NCBI GenBank assembly: GCA_033807775.1
Contig: CM066317.1
Span: 36,583,870-36,647,869 of the forward strand
Direction: 5' to 3'
Source: Saussurea involucrata
Lineage: Eukaryota > Streptophyta > Magnoliopsida > Asterales > Asteraceae
Length of the DNA stretch: 64,000 bases
This document shows, piece after piece, positions 41,876-52,535 of this stretch (position 1 is the stretch's first letter; each line of letters begins with the position of its first letter). The position numbers and the translations under genes are program-made. Below the pieces are notes generated by a model. That model had not been told where the DNA came from, searched no databases, and was given only the letters and a program-made list of their open reading frames with translations.

Positions 41876-44800
41876 CTAACCATAGCGAGGTGGAGAGTGG
41901 GCAGGGATGTGGGCACTTTCATGCAAAAAATGCTTTACCCTTTGCCCATTGACTTTAAAGGTTTGACCTGATTGTGGGGATTTCAACTCCACTGTTCCGA
42001 AAGGACTCACCTTGACAATGGTGTATGGTCCCGTCCATCTTGATTTAAGTTTACCTGGAAAGAGTTTGAGACGGGAATTGAACAATAGTACCTGTTGTCC
42101 TTCCATGAACTCCCTATGGTTGATTCGACGATCGTGCCACATCTTGGTCTTTTCCTTGTACAACTTTGCATTCTCATAGGAGTGATATCGCAACTCCTCT
42201 AGCTCATGTATTTGCAGACTCCTTTTGATTCCCGCGGCATCCTCACCCATGTTAAGCTCTTTAAGGGCCCAGAACGCCTTGTGCTCTAATTCAATCGGTA
42301 AATGACAAGCTTTGCCAAAAACTAATTTGAATGGAGACATTCCCAGAGGAGTTTTATAGGCTGTTCGATAGGCCCAAAGAGCATCATCGAGTTTGATTGG
42401 CCAATCTTTACGGTGTGGCTTAACAACTTTTTCCAAAATTCCCTTGATCTCACGATTTGAAAGCTCGGCCAACCCATTGGTTTGTGGGTGGTATGCGGTG
42501 GCCACTCTATGATGAATATCATATTTAGCAAGAACCGAGGCCATGACTTTGTTTACAAAATGGGTGCCTTCGTCACTAATTAATGCTCGTGGTGTTCCGA
42601 AGCGAGTGAATATATTTTTGTGTAAGAACTTCACCACAGTGTTAGCATCATTGGAGTGACAAGCAATGGCTTCTACCCATTTTGAAACATAATCTACCGC
42701 AACCAAGATGTAAAAGTTATTGTTGGAATTTGGAAAAGGTCCCATAAAATCTATCCCCCATACATCAAAAAGTTCGACCTCTAGAATGTTGTTAAGAGTC
42801 ATTTCATTTCTTTGGGATATATTCCCCGTACGTTGACATTGCTCACAATTTTTCACGAATTCAAATGAGTCTTTAAAAACAGTGGGCCAAAAGAATCCAC
42901 TTTGCAAAATTTTTGCTGCGGTACGGTTTCCACCGAAGTGGCCACCGTAGTGGGATGTGTGACAACCATGGAGTATTTGATGTTGTTCACTCCCATGGAC
43001 ACAACGCCTCAATATTTGGTCCGCCCCTATCTTGTACAAGAAGGGATCGTCCCAAACGTATTGTCGTGTGTCGTGTAAAAGTTTCTTGAATGGTTGTCCA
43101 CTCATCCCGTGGGGCTTAAGTCCACTTTCTAAAAAGTTTGCAATATCAGCATACCAAGGAGTTTCATTATGATGTTGCGCAGATAATAATTGTTCATCAG
43201 GAAAAGTTTCTTTTACCGGAGTGGGGTCAGGAGTGGGGTCAACAGTGCCCACTGTCTTCTCGAGCCTGGACAGATGATCGGCAACCTGATTGCTCGTTCC
43301 TTTTCTGTCGACGATCTGGAGGTCAAATTCCTGCAGCAACAGCACCCATCTGATCAACCTCGGTTTAGAGTCAGCCTTGTTGATCAAATATTTGATGGCT
43401 GCATGATCGGTGTGTACTATGACCTTTGTTCCAATTAAGTAAGACCTGAAACGATCAAAAGCAAAAACTACTGCAAGTAGTTCTTTTTCGGTTACAGTGT
43501 AGTTGATTTGAGCCTCGATCAAAGTCTTGCTTGCATAGTATATTGGATGAAAAATCTTATCTTTTCGTTGGCCTAGTACTGCACCTATAGCCCAATCGCT
43601 GGCGTCACACATGACTTCAAATGGGAGTGACCAGTCAGGAGTGGTCACTATGGGTGCAGTAACTAAGGCATTTTTGATTATTTCAAATGCGTTTCTACAT
43701 TCTTTGGTAAAAACAAACTCTCTTTCATGTTGCAGCAGGTTACATAGGGGTTTAGTTATTTTGGAAAAATCTTTTATGAACCTCCTATAGAAACCTGCGT
43801 GACCTAAAAAATTGCGAATGCCTTTTACCGTTGTGGGCTCGGGAAGTTGGGAGATTACTTCTAGCTTTGCTTTATCAACTTCCAAACCCTTTTTCGACAC
43901 AAGATGACCCAAAACAATGCCCTCTTCGACCATGAAATGACATTTTTCCCAATTTAGAATAAGGTCGTGGGTTTCACATCTCACCAAACTTTTTTCTAGA
44001 TTCCTCAAACAGTTATCAAATGATGTGCCGATCACAGAAAAATCGTCCATAAAAACTTCTATGGTATCTTCTATCATATCAGTAAAAATGGCCATCATAC
44101 AGCGTTGAAAAGTAGCGGGAGCATTACATAAACCAAAAGGCATTCTCCGGAATGCAAAAGTACCATATGGACAAGTAAAGGTGGTCTTTTCTTGGTCCTC
44201 GGGTGCGATTTGGATTTGGTTATATCCGGAGTATCCATCTAGAAAACAATAAAATTCCTTTCCCGCTAATCTATCAAGCATTTGATCAATAAAAGGTAAC
44301 GGGAAATGGTCTTTCTTTGTTGCTAGATTCAGTTGCCTATAGTCCATGCATATTCTCCATCCCGTAACAGTCCTAGTTGGAATGAGTTCGTTCTTTTCAT
44401 TTCTGACCACTGTTGTTCCTCCCTTTTTAGGGACACATTGAACGGGGCTCACCCAACTACTACTGGCAATGGGATAGATAATACCGGCATCTAACCATTT
44501 CAAGACTTCTTTCTTAACTACCTCCTTCATGATGGGGTTCAACCTTCTTTGGGGTTGGACTTTCCCCGGGTGGTCACTCTCCAAGTTAATCTTATGTTGA
44601 CATAAAGAGGGGCTAATCCCTCGAATGTCCGCTATGGTCCAACCAATTGCTCCCTTATGCTTTATCAACAAATCAATCAGAAGTTGTTCTTGTTTCTCAC
44701 TAAGTTTGGAAGAGATAATGACGGGAAGTTTATTATCCTTAGCGAGATAAGCATACTTTAAATGGGAAGGCAATGGTTTAAGCTCTAACTCGGGAGGTTG

Positions 44801-47314
44801 TTCTATTGAAGGGGATTGAACATCTCTATCTTTGAAGTCCAGAGGTTCAAAAGCTGCAACCATTTCGTTACACTCATCCTTAAAAGTGTCATTACTCTCT
44901 GATTCAGAGTGCTCACTGTCAATCCCCACTGTGGGAACTGTACTCCCCACTGTGGGCAAATTGCCAAGATTGTGGGTTTCATAAATCGAACTTAAGGCAA
45001 AACAGTCTTCGATGTCTATATATTTGAGAGACTTGAAAACATTAAAAGTTACCTCTTGGTCATTAACTCGCATCGTGAGTTCTCCTTTGTGCACATCGAT
45101 CAAAGTACGTCCGGTTGCAAGAAACGGACGTCCTAAGATGATTGGGATTTCTTTATCGGCCTCATAATCTAAAACAAGAAAATCAGCAGGGAAGATAAAC
45201 TTATCTACTTGGACCAGAACGTCTTCTATTTTCCCTTTGGGGTAGGCAATGGACCGGTCGGCTAGTTGTAATGTCACGGTTGTGGGTCTAGCCTCTCCAA
45301 TACCTAACTTGTTAAAAATGGACAGCGGCATCAAGTTGACACTAGCTCCTAAATCACAAAGTGCTTGACCTACTTCTTGTCCTCCTATAATGCATGGAAT
45401 GGTGAAACTACCCGGGTCTTTCAACTTAGGTGGAATCTTGCTAGTAAGGAGGGCACTACATTCTTCGGTCAAAGCCACAGTCTCAAATTCACCCAACTTC
45501 CTCTTTTTGTTCAAAATATCTTTTAAGATTTTAACATAGCTTGGCATCTGCTCGAGAGCTTCTACCAAGGGTATGTTAATGTGAAGTTGCTTAAAAATGT
45601 CTAAGAATTTTTTAAACTGAACATCGACATTTTTAGGCTTCATTCTTTGAGGAAATGGAATGTTTCGTGGGTCAATCTGAGTTTGCTGTGGTATTGGCTT
45701 TGGAACAGTAGTCTTTGGGACAGGTCCAAAAGTGGGAAGGTCAGGGATGTCGGTCCCCACTGTGGGGATCACAGTGACTTGAGGAGTGCTCACTGTGGTG
45801 CTCACAGTGGGTTTTTGAGGCGAATCATCAGATTCAAAAACGATATCTTTCAGATCCTTTCCACTCCTTAAAGTTATGGACTTGACATGTTCTGGTCCTT
45901 TTCCTATCACTCTAGCTTGCTCGGTATCACTCGGTAACGTTCCTGGTGGTCTATTCTTAACTTCAACGGCTAGCTGTCCTACTTGGGTCTCTATATTCCT
46001 AATGGCTGCTTGGGTTTGATTCATAAAACCTTTGAGAATCGACTCGATCGATTGTTGAGCCTCAGCTGGTTGGTTGGATCGTGGTTGGTATGGTTGTGGG
46101 GACTGCCCACTGTGATGTGGGGATTGTCCACTGTGATGTTGCTGAAATCCCGGAGGATTGTATGGTCTTTGCTGGATATGACTCGGTCCTTGGGGTTGGA
46201 GTCCTTGATTACCGGACCAAGAGAAATTCGGATGATTTCTCCAACCTGGATTATAAGTCTGCGAATAAGGGTTGTTCCTTTGGTTGGTCCCTATTACATT
46301 AACAGATTCGGGGTTTGCTGGACAATAGTCGAAAACATGCTCCTCTCCACAAAGGGAGCAGTTATCAGCGAGATGGGTTGCGGAATTGACTTGGCCTCGA
46401 TTTTGATTTAAAATGATTTTTGTCAAGGCCACTAATTGTGCATTCATGGTTTTGAGTGCTTCAGAATCTATTGTGTTGGTCTTTGACATGGGTGCTCTCG
46501 GATTTGACCATTCGGTATTGTTGTTGGACACTTTTTCTAAGATTTGATATCCTTCGTTGTAAGTCATACTCGTAAATGTTCCACCGGCTGTTGCATCTAA
46601 GATGATTTTGGCTGCATTGGAAAGACCATTGTAAAAGGTCTCCAATTGGATGCAATGTGGGATGCCATGATGTGGGAACTTTCGAAGTAAATCTTTAAAT
46701 CGTTCCCATGCATCCGAAACAGCCTCATCTTCCTCTTGCCTAAATAAAATTATATCATTTCGAAATCTAACATTCCTTGTTGGAGGAAAGTATTTTTGCA
46801 AAAATCTATCGGCAAGCTCTTGCCAAGTGGTTATCGAGTGAGGTGCATGTGCGTTCAGCCAAGATTTTGCTTTGTCCCTTAATGAAAAAGGGAAAAGCCT
46901 TAGTCTTAATGCCTCATCACTAACACCTTGCAATTGAAAGGAATCGGTCATTTCTAAAAAATATTTTAAGTGCGAGTGCGGATCCTCAGATGGCGATCCT
47001 CCAAATTGACCCATGGCTTGGATCATTTGAAACATCACCGGTTTGAGTTCAAAATGTGTTGCAACAATATTGGGTCTCAAAATTCCGGAGCTTAAATCAC
47101 CAACTCCGGAAGTAGCATAGTCCCGTATTTTTCGATCTTTGTTATCGGCAATCGTGATTGTGGTCTCCACTATTGGTGGCGGTACTGCAGCCATGTTCAC
47201 AGTGGGGATCACAGGAGGTTGTCGATTTGTTTTCTTGCTTCTTCGTGTTTTTCGCAACGTTTTTTCTATTTCGAGATCTATTGGAACCAAATGTTCGAGT
47301 TGTCGCCGTGGCAT
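41876..47314 (-). CDS. gag-pol: Athila gag-pol polyprotein (1812 aa)
   Basis: A single open frame from ATG 47314. Gag body: about residues 60-300 (DPHSHLKYFLEMTDSFQL, FLQKYFPPTRNVRFRNDI), with a Cys/His cluster CSLCGEEHVFDYC near 320. Protease: DLGASVNLMPLS (Asp654) and ILGRPFLATG. RT: CMDYRQLNLATKKDHFPLPF, with catalytic FMDD (Asp1090, Asp1091). RNase H: VMCDASDWAIG (Asp1237). Integrase: zinc module GGHFGGNRTA...CEQCQRTGN, then a DD35E triad at about Asp1522, Asp1581 and Glu1617. No stop or frameshift is seen and the catalytic residues are in place. It ends 490 bp before ORF2. The intact state and near-identical LTRs make it a candidate autonomous element. Confidence 0.95.
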   Translation of the reverse strand: MPRRQLEHLVPIDLEIEKTLRKTRRSKKTNRQPPVIPTVNMAAVPPPIVETTITIADNKDRKIRDYATSGVGDLSSGILRPNIVATHFELKPVMFQMIQAMGQFGGSPSEDPHSHLKYFLEMTDSFQLQGVSDEALRLRLFPFSLRDKAKSWLNAHAPHSITTWQELADRFLQKYFPPTRNVRFRNDIILFRQEEDEAVSDAWERFKDLLRKFPHHGIPHCIQLETFYNGLSNAAKIILDATAGGTFTSMTYNEGYQILEKVSNNNTEWSNPRAPMSKTNTIDSEALKTMNAQLVALTKIILNQNRGQVNSATHLADNCSLCGEEHVFDYCPANPESVNVIGTNQRNNPYSQTYNPGWRNHPNFSWSGNQGLQPQGPSHIQQRPYNPPGFQQHHSGQSPHHSGQSPQPYQPRSNQPAEAQQSIESILKGFMNQTQAAIRNIETQVGQLAVEVKNRPPGTLPSDTEQARVIGKGPEHVKSITLRSGKDLKDIVFESDDSPQKPTVSTTVSTPQVTVIPTVGTDIPDLPTFGPVPKTTVPKPIPQQTQIDPRNIPFPQRMKPKNVDVQFKKFLDIFKQLHINIPLVEALEQMPSYVKILKDILNKKRKLGEFETVALTEECSALLTSKIPPKLKDPGSFTIPCIIGGQEVGQALCDLGASVNLMPLSIFNKLGIGEARPTTVTLQLADRSIAYPKGKIEDVLVQVDKFIFPADFLVLDYEADKEIPIILGRPFLATGRTLIDVHKGELTMRVNDQEVTFNVFKSLKYIDIEDCFALSSIYETHNLGNLPTVGSTVPTVGIDSEHSESESNDTFKDECNEMVAAFEPLDFKDRDVQSPSIEQPPELELKPLPSHLKYAYLAKDNKLPVIISSKLSEKQEQLLIDLLIKHKGAIGWTIADIRGISPSLCQHKINLESDHPGKVQPQRRLNPIMKEVVKKEVLKWLDAGIIYPIASSSWVSPVQCVPKKGGTTVVRNEKNELIPTRTVTGWRICMDYRQLNLATKKDHFPLPFIDQMLDRLAGKEFYCFLDGYSGYNQIQIAPEDQEKTTFTCPYGTFAFRRMPFGLCNAPATFQRCMMAIFTDMIEDTIEVFMDDFSVIGTSFDNCLRNLEKSLVRCETHDLILNWEKCHFMVEEGIVLGHLVSKKGLEVDKAKLEVISQLPEPTTVKGIRNFLGHAGFYRRFIKDFSKITKPLCNLLQHEREFVFTKECRNAFEIIKNALVTAPIVTTPDWSLPFEVMCDASDWAIGAVLGQRKDKIFHPIYYASKTLIEAQINYTVTEKELLAVVFAFDRFRSYLIGTKVIVHTDHAAIKYLINKADSKPRLIRWVLLLQEFDLQIVDRKGTSNQVADHLSRLEKTVGTVDPTPDPTPVKETFPDEQLLSAQHHNETPWYADIANFLESGLKPHGMSGQPFKKLLHDTRQYVWDDPFLYKIGADQILRRCVHGSEQHQILHGCHTSHYGGHFGGNRTAAKILQSGFFWPTVFKDSFEFVKNCEQCQRTGNISQRNEMTLNNILEVELFDVWGIDFMGPFPNSNNNFYILVAVDYVSKWVEAIACHSNDANTVVKFLHKNIFTRFGTPRALISDEGTHFVNKVMASVLAKYDIHHRVATAYHPQTNGLAELSNREIKGILEKVVKPHRKDWPIKLDDALWAYRTAYKTPLGMSPFKLVFGKACHLPIELEHKAFWALKELNMGEDAAGIKRSLQIHELEELRYHSYENAKLYKEKTKMWHDRRINHREFMEGQQVLLFNSRLKLFPGKLKSRWTGPYTIVKVSPFGTVELKSPQSGQTFKVNGQRVKHFLHESAHIPAHSPPRYG

Positions 47315-47392
47315 ACAATACGAACAGCTTAGAAAAACTAGTTACTCGGGCTCGAACAAAAACTAATGTCTTGAGATTTAAAATCACGCCAG

Positions 47393-47410
47393 TCCCCGGC
47401 AACGGCGCCA
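47393..47410 (-). promoter_or_regulatory. Primer binding site of Athila (tRNA-Asp)
   Basis: The plus strand reads TCCCCGGCAACGGCGCCA, identical to the usual plant tRNA-Asp 3' end, six bases inside the 5' LTR. The element strand is therefore complementary to that tRNA. The short 47315-47392 leader has no other feature. Confidence 0.9.
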
Positions 47411-47416
47411 AAAACT

Positions 47417-48991
47417 TGTTACGTGCGAAATATGTGTTTTAATCGCAGTGGGTTGCAAACTGTCCACAGTGGGAAGTGCAAGTGTACACTGTCCACTATG
47501 ATCGTCACAGCAAGTAATAGTTGGTAAAATACCAGAATCGAATCCACAGAGACTGGACAATCAAGACAATACAGTTCTCATGAGCTCCTTTTACAAGTTT
47601 CAACTAGAGAGGAAAATAATACTTTGGTTTGGTTTGGTAAAATAGCTACTTGAAACGATTTACTAAATGTTAAAAAGGAGGAATGTAGGTTAGATTTTCC
47701 CTAGATTTTATACCAAATACTCGGTCCTAAAAATGATCCTTGTATTCGAGGTGGGCATTTTCGCTAGAAAAGCCCGGTTACAAAATACTCACACCGTTAG
47801 ATAAAAATCCCATACTCTTAGTACTTGTTGTTTTGTCAATGGTAATCTCTAAATGGACCTTTTCAGGCCTCGATGGAATGTGTAGAGACAAATACTCTAA
47901 GTGTTTTTAATACACAAATTAGCTTGCCTACTACTCCAGTGGGCAAGGATTAGCTCACTATGCCGACCTCACTTTCGTAAGTGTCATAAGAATTCTTTCG
48001 AATCCCCTAGCATCATTCAAGCTCGTGTCACTGCGTTCTACTTATTTCTAAGTTAAGAACTAGACTTTAGATCCTTGCAAGTGATCGGCTTGTTCGCATC
48101 CTTGGGTAAATATCGAGAATGAATGACCAAAACAACAAATATTCTAAGTATAAAGATTACTCAAGCATTTTTAATAAAATCCAAGTACTTCTCTTTCCTA
48201 CATCCCAAAGGATGTTTAGCCTAGCATTTCCGAAGTAAAGAAAACAAAAGATGAAGATTTGCACATAATAAAACTGAAAGTGACTTGAATTAACTGCTCA
48301 CAGTGGGGAACGAGAAGTCGTCCCTGCACTGTGTAATACGAACTACAATTTAAACTAAGAAAGTAAATTACTGAAAATTAAAGCTAGTTACTGCAGTAAA
48401 TAAAAGACTAAAGCTAATGTGGTAGTTGAGAGAATTTGAGACTAAAAGTATTCAAGGATGATAACCAAGCATGCATTTAATGGCACCCAAGTGCTCCTTT
48501 ATATACTAGGAGAAGGAGTTGGGTATTACACAAAAGAGGTGGGTCTTCCAATGGGTAAAGACTGCTGAGTTGTGGCAGAATTCAGCTCCTTGTGCAATTC
48601 TTTTATCCAATGGTCCCTTCTCCAAGTCAATCTCCAAGTACAAAGAGGTGTACTTGATGCTATCTTCAATGAGAACTACCTTGTACTTCTCCAGCCATTT
48701 CTCTGCCATATGAACCTTCCTCCTCCAGAAAATTAGATCCCAACAAATAGTTTCTTTTTGATCAGCTCGAAGAGTGGGGACCCGGAGTGGGCACAACAGT
48801 GGTCACTGCAGGATAAAACGTGAAAAACACCCAAATTCCACCAAATAGTTCATTAAATACTATGGTTCACTCCTTTTGCTCATTTTCGAGAATTATAATA
48901 AGAATGTGGGTTTTTAGAAGTGAAATGGCTAAAATTGACAAAATAAAGTGGAAAATAAATGGAAATAATAACTCTAAAAATAGAGTTATCA
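47417..48991 (-). repeat. 5' LTR of Athila (1575 bp)
   Basis: Partner of 36796-38370, same length. TATATAAA (minus) at 48505-48498. CCCACTGTG motifs lie at the two positions equivalent to those in the other LTR. Confidence 0.95.
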
Positions 48992-48996
48992 GATGG

Positions 48997-49820
48997 GTAC
49001 ACGGTTACACTTTAGCACGGCCTTTCATCCACAGACGGACGGACAGAGCGAGCGAACCATTCAGACCCTCGAGGATATGCTTCGAGCTTGTGTCATTGAT
49101 TTTGGAGGTAGTTGGGATCAGTACCTACCTTTGGCAGAATTCTCCTACAACAACAGCTATCACTCTAGTATTGGCATGCCACCGTACGAGTCGTTGTAAG
49201 GTAGGAAGTGCAGGACGCCCGTCTATTGGGGCAAGGTTGGTCATCGGGTGTTAGGGAGCACCGACATTGTATTAAAGACGACCGAGATGATACAGATGGT
49301 GCGGGACCGTTTGGTTACTGCTCAGAGTCGACAGAAGAGCTACGCCGACAAAAGGCGATCAGACTTGGAGTTTCAGGTGGGCGATTATGTGTTGTTGAAG
49401 GTTTCACCCTGGAAAAGGGTGATCCGGTTTCGTAAGCGAGGGAAGCTAGGGCCTCGTTATATTGGGCCTTACCGGATTATCGCCCGTGTGGGGTGGGTAG
49501 CTTACCGTTTAGAGCTACCTGAAGAACTGAGCTTGATTCACGACACCTTCCATGTTTCTCAATTGCGGAAGTGTGTAGTGGACGAGGCCGCAGTGATCCC
49601 CCTCGAGGACATTCAGATTGACGAGAGGCTCAACTACGTGGAGAAACCGATAGCTGTCATTGAGAGGAAGACGAAAAATCTGCGCAACAAAGTCATTGGG
49701 TTAGTGAAGTTGCAATGGCAACACCGGAAGGGTTCAGAGTGGACATGGGAGCCCGAAGCGGAGATGCGTGAGAATTATCCCAAGCTTTTCGCCAGTCAAG
49801 ACTTCGAGGACGAAGTCTAA
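48997..49820 (+). pseudogene. pol: Tekay-2 pol, 3' part (integrase end and chromodomain)
   Basis: Continues after Athila with LHFSTAFHPQTDGQSERTIQ, which contains the integrase catalytic Glu. TAA at 49197-49199 interrupts (Tyr in Tekay-1). The C-terminal integrase (GDYVLLKVSPWK, FHVSQLRKCV) and chromodomain-like segment (KLQWQHRKGSEWTWEPEAEM) follow to the natural stop at 49818-49820. A PPT (GCGGGGGAGTG) and the 3' LTR come next. Confidence 0.88.
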
Positions 49821-49837
49821 TTCAAGCGGGGGAGTGT

Positions 49838-51956
49838 TGTAAAGCCCACATCTCGGTATGTATTTCTTTTTTTTTTATATAAAAATTCCTTTTAGCGAGT
49901 TTATTTATCGGGGTTAGGCGTCAAGGACCTAAAACGAGTTAATTGGTATGTCAATGACCTTATGTTAAATCCTATGCAAATTTGGAAATTGTGGATATAT
50001 TTTGAAAGTCTAGGGGCCAAATGTGGGCATGGGAATATGTGTGCATGTGGATCGGCCAAGGAGAGGGGACCGACCCCCCCCCCCTCCTCTTCCCCTTCGG
50101 TTTCATGCTAGTAACCCCCAAGAACCCTTAGTCATCCCCCTCCCCCTTGTTTGGTTGTGTTCGGCCGAGAAAAAGAAAAGAGAGAGAGAGAGAGAAATCG
50201 GTGAGAGAGAGGGAGGAAGAGAGAAACCGAGAGAGAGAAAGGGGTTGCTGCCGGCGACGAGGAGAGGGGAGGAAGAAGGTGATCGCCGGGAAAGAAAAAA
50301 CGCTGCGTTGAGGTAAGCCTTCCGTTTTGTTTAAAATTAATGTGTCACCGTCGGAAACGCCGTAAACCGCCGCAGCCATGGTTGTCGACGGTGGGGGGGC
50401 CGCCGCTGCACGCCGCCGCTGTGGTGGCCGAGTGGTGGCTGGCCATGGCGGTGCTGGTGCAGTTGTGTGTGCGAGTAGGTGCATGTTAGGGCGATCGAGA
50501 GAGAGGAGGACGGTGGTGCGAGAGGGTAGTGTGGATTGCGTGCGTGTGTGTGTGATCACCGCCGGAAAACACCGTCGGAAAACACCGCCGCCGCCGCCGT
50601 GCCCCACTGTCGGAGGTGGCAGTGGGTGAGGGCCCACGGCCTAAACCCTAAAACCACCAGGCGGAACCCCAAAACCGCCATAGCCTGACCCTAAACCGTT
50701 AATCGCTTATCGGAGGACCGTATTATGATTTTATGTAAACTGCAGTTTCTGTCCCTGTTCTTGTATCGAGCATAACTTCTGCTAGGAATGTCGGTTTGGG
50801 ATGAAACTGGTGCCAAAAGTTCTGTTTACGAGTCTAGTAAGTTTCTTTTGTTTTGCGGAAAGACCAGTTCGGACCATAGCTAGTGTCAAACTACTGTTCT
50901 GTACTGAAAGGTACTGTTTTTCGCTGTGCAGCAGGTTGGTTTTCTAAAATCCGTGATAAATTGTAGAAAAATCGTTAGATCGCGTTCTATACGTCCCTGG
51001 AACCGTAAGGCATGGAACTTCCTGAATATGGAATTAGATTTCTGGATTAATCGGTTTAACAGGGGTAAAATGGGTCTCGAACAGACCTGCGTTTTTAGTG
51101 TAAAAACTGGAATTGTAGTTTTTGTTAAACTAGTAAACGTGTCGTGAGTTGGGACTTTCCGTTGATATTTTAGTGCGTATTTATGTGGGAAAAAGTGAGG
51201 AAAGTTGACGTGACGGTGTTGCGGCTCGTGGGCGCGTCGCGTTGTTTTGAGGTGAGTTCTCTCACCGCGTAGTTAGGAATTTCATGCATATCGTCATTCT
51301 GTGCTACGTGTTATTACGTGTTATTACGTGTTTACGTGAACTAGTTGGGATGCGATATCTAGTTGTGAACTGTTGAATTTATATGTGAATTGTGTATGCT
51401 TGTGTACACCTCAGTGGGACTGGGGGGCTCGGTGGGACCGAGGGCTCGGTGGGACTGAGCTAGTACGATTATATTATCTTTACTCGGTGGGACTGAGGGC
51501 TCGGTGGGACTGAGTTTGTATCGATATATTTTTGTGTACTCGGTGGGACCGAGGTTCGTGTTTATACATTAATCATTATGCAGTTTTATATTCGTGGTGA
51601 TGGTGATGTTGCCTACTTGCGAGTAGGGGCGATATACGTGGGGTTGCTACCTGCGTGCGTGGTAGGATTCACTAAGCTTTTAGCTTACCTTTTCCCAATA
51701 TGTTGTGATTTCAGGTGCGAGCGGCAGTCGGGCCTGACGGTACACACACTGAGCGCGGGTGTCGAGAATTGTTTAAATTTCACTTTCATACCTTTGGATT
51801 TTATTTTATAAAATTTCCGCTGCATAAACTTTATTGACTGTTTGAGTTAACGACGTTAATTTCAATTGAGTTGCGAATTATTAAATTGTGGTTGTTTTAT
51901 AATGAAATGAATGTCTTAAAAAAATTTAAATTCCTTGTAATTTTTGGGACGTTACA
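49838..51956 (+). repeat. 3' LTR of Tekay-2 (2119 bp)
   Basis: Partner of 31546-33753 and shorter, mainly because of fewer minisatellite units and a shorter G run. The PPT GCGGGGGAGTG lies just upstream. Confidence 0.95.
51409..51554 (+). repeat. Hairpin minisatellite in the Tekay-2 3' LTR
   Basis: About six CTCGGTGGGAC-type units, against about ten in the 5' LTR. Confidence 0.83.
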
Positions 51957-52260
51957 CGATTTGATCATGTTTAGTCGCGTTTTTGCGTCGATTGGAGATC
52001 GACTTCGTGGGCCGAAGGGTTTAGAAACCCTATCGGTGCCGGCAACCAAAAATCAGTCAAATCGGGCATGATTTCTTGACAGATTGAATCGATTTCAAGT
52101 TGCAAAGTAGATTAAACAAGGATTAGAACACATACCTGGAGTTTTGAGTGGGAATCGGAGATCGAAAGGGGCAAAATTGCAAGTTGTGAGCAGAAGTTGG
52201 TTTAGGAGAGCTTTGGCGCGAGAAATTTTGAAGTTGTGAGAAGTTTGAAGTATAAACCGA

Positions 52261-52270
52261 TATTTATATA
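52261..52270 (-). promoter_or_regulatory. Putative internal TATA box of the B envelope-like gene
   Basis: The minus strand reads TATATAAATA. It lies in the gap between B pol and the envelope-like gene, about 130 nt upstream of the CCAG|GTATGTG donor. The spacing matches that in A2 and A3. Promoter use is inferred. The rest of 51962-52444 is non-coding. Confidence 0.5.
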
Positions 52271-52444
52271 CCGGTCAATACCGGGAGTGAACCCGGTACC
52301 GGTTTCCTTAACTCTCCCGGTTCCATCTTTTTCTCAACCTTTGGAAATTGGCGAAAAATACCCCTGAAGTATGTAAAACTTTTAAAAATAACCCTGAGTT
52401 TTAAAGATTTGCATTTTGGACCCTCAGGTTTAAAGTTTACAGTT

Positions 52445-52535
52445 TCTCCCCCTAAACTTTTCAAAAATTCACTTCTCCCCCTAGACTTTTGACACTTCTC
52501 CCACTCAACTTTTCAAACATTGCAACTCTCCCCCT
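52445..52535 (-). repeat. Cluster of polypurine-tract-like sequences in B
   Basis: On the minus strand AGGGGGAGA occurs at 52445-52453, 52474-52482 and 52527-52535, with a variant AGTGGGAGA at 52497-52505, separated by GTTTGAAAAGTT-like spacers. Multiple PPT-like sequences have been described for Sireviruses near the 3' LTR; here they lie between pol and the envelope-like gene. The adjoining 52536-52820 shows no gene. Confidence 0.7.

Larger units (their letters stand above)
36796..48991 (-). mobile_element. Athila-type Gypsy element, apparently intact
   Basis: Both LTRs are 1575 bp (36796-38370, 47417-48991), TGTTACG...TTATCA, with TSD GATGG (36791-36795 and 48992-48996). The PBS matches tRNA-Asp. 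The minus strand encodes one 1812-codon gag-pol and one 664-codon second ORF, both uninterrupted. I count seven differences between the LTRs, all substitutions. The nine-mer CCCACTGTG occurs about 17 times across the element. This is the youngest insertion in the window and the only one with all parts intact by eye. Confidence 0.95.
31546..51956 (+). mobile_element. Tekay-2: Tekay/Del-type Gypsy chromovirus, split by Athila
   Basis: LTRs 31546-33753 and 49838-51956 (TGTAAAGCCC...TTACA), with TSD CGATT at 31541-31545 and 51957-51961. It is a different subfamily from Tekay-1, with similar layout and diverged LTRs. The internal region is interrupted by Athila (36796-48991). Without it the element is about 8.2 kb. 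Gag is degenerate, and pol has stops, an in-frame loss of RNase H and a frameshifting integrase deletion, so it is non-functional. Confidence 0.95.
31006..52135 (-). other. Leader intron of the B envelope-like gene, enlarged by Tekay-2
   Basis: Minus strand: donor CTCCAG|GTATGTG at 52135 and acceptor TTTAACAG| at 31006, eight bases before the ATG at 30997. Removing Tekay-2 and one CGATT copy leaves about 714 bp. The donor is about 130 nt downstream of a TATA box. Inferred from sequence signals only. Confidence 0.5.

Noticed and set aside
47393..47410. Possible tRNA-Asp gene fragment
   Set aside because: Only the last 18 bases of the tRNA match and they sit at the primer position six bases inside an LTR, so it is a PBS.
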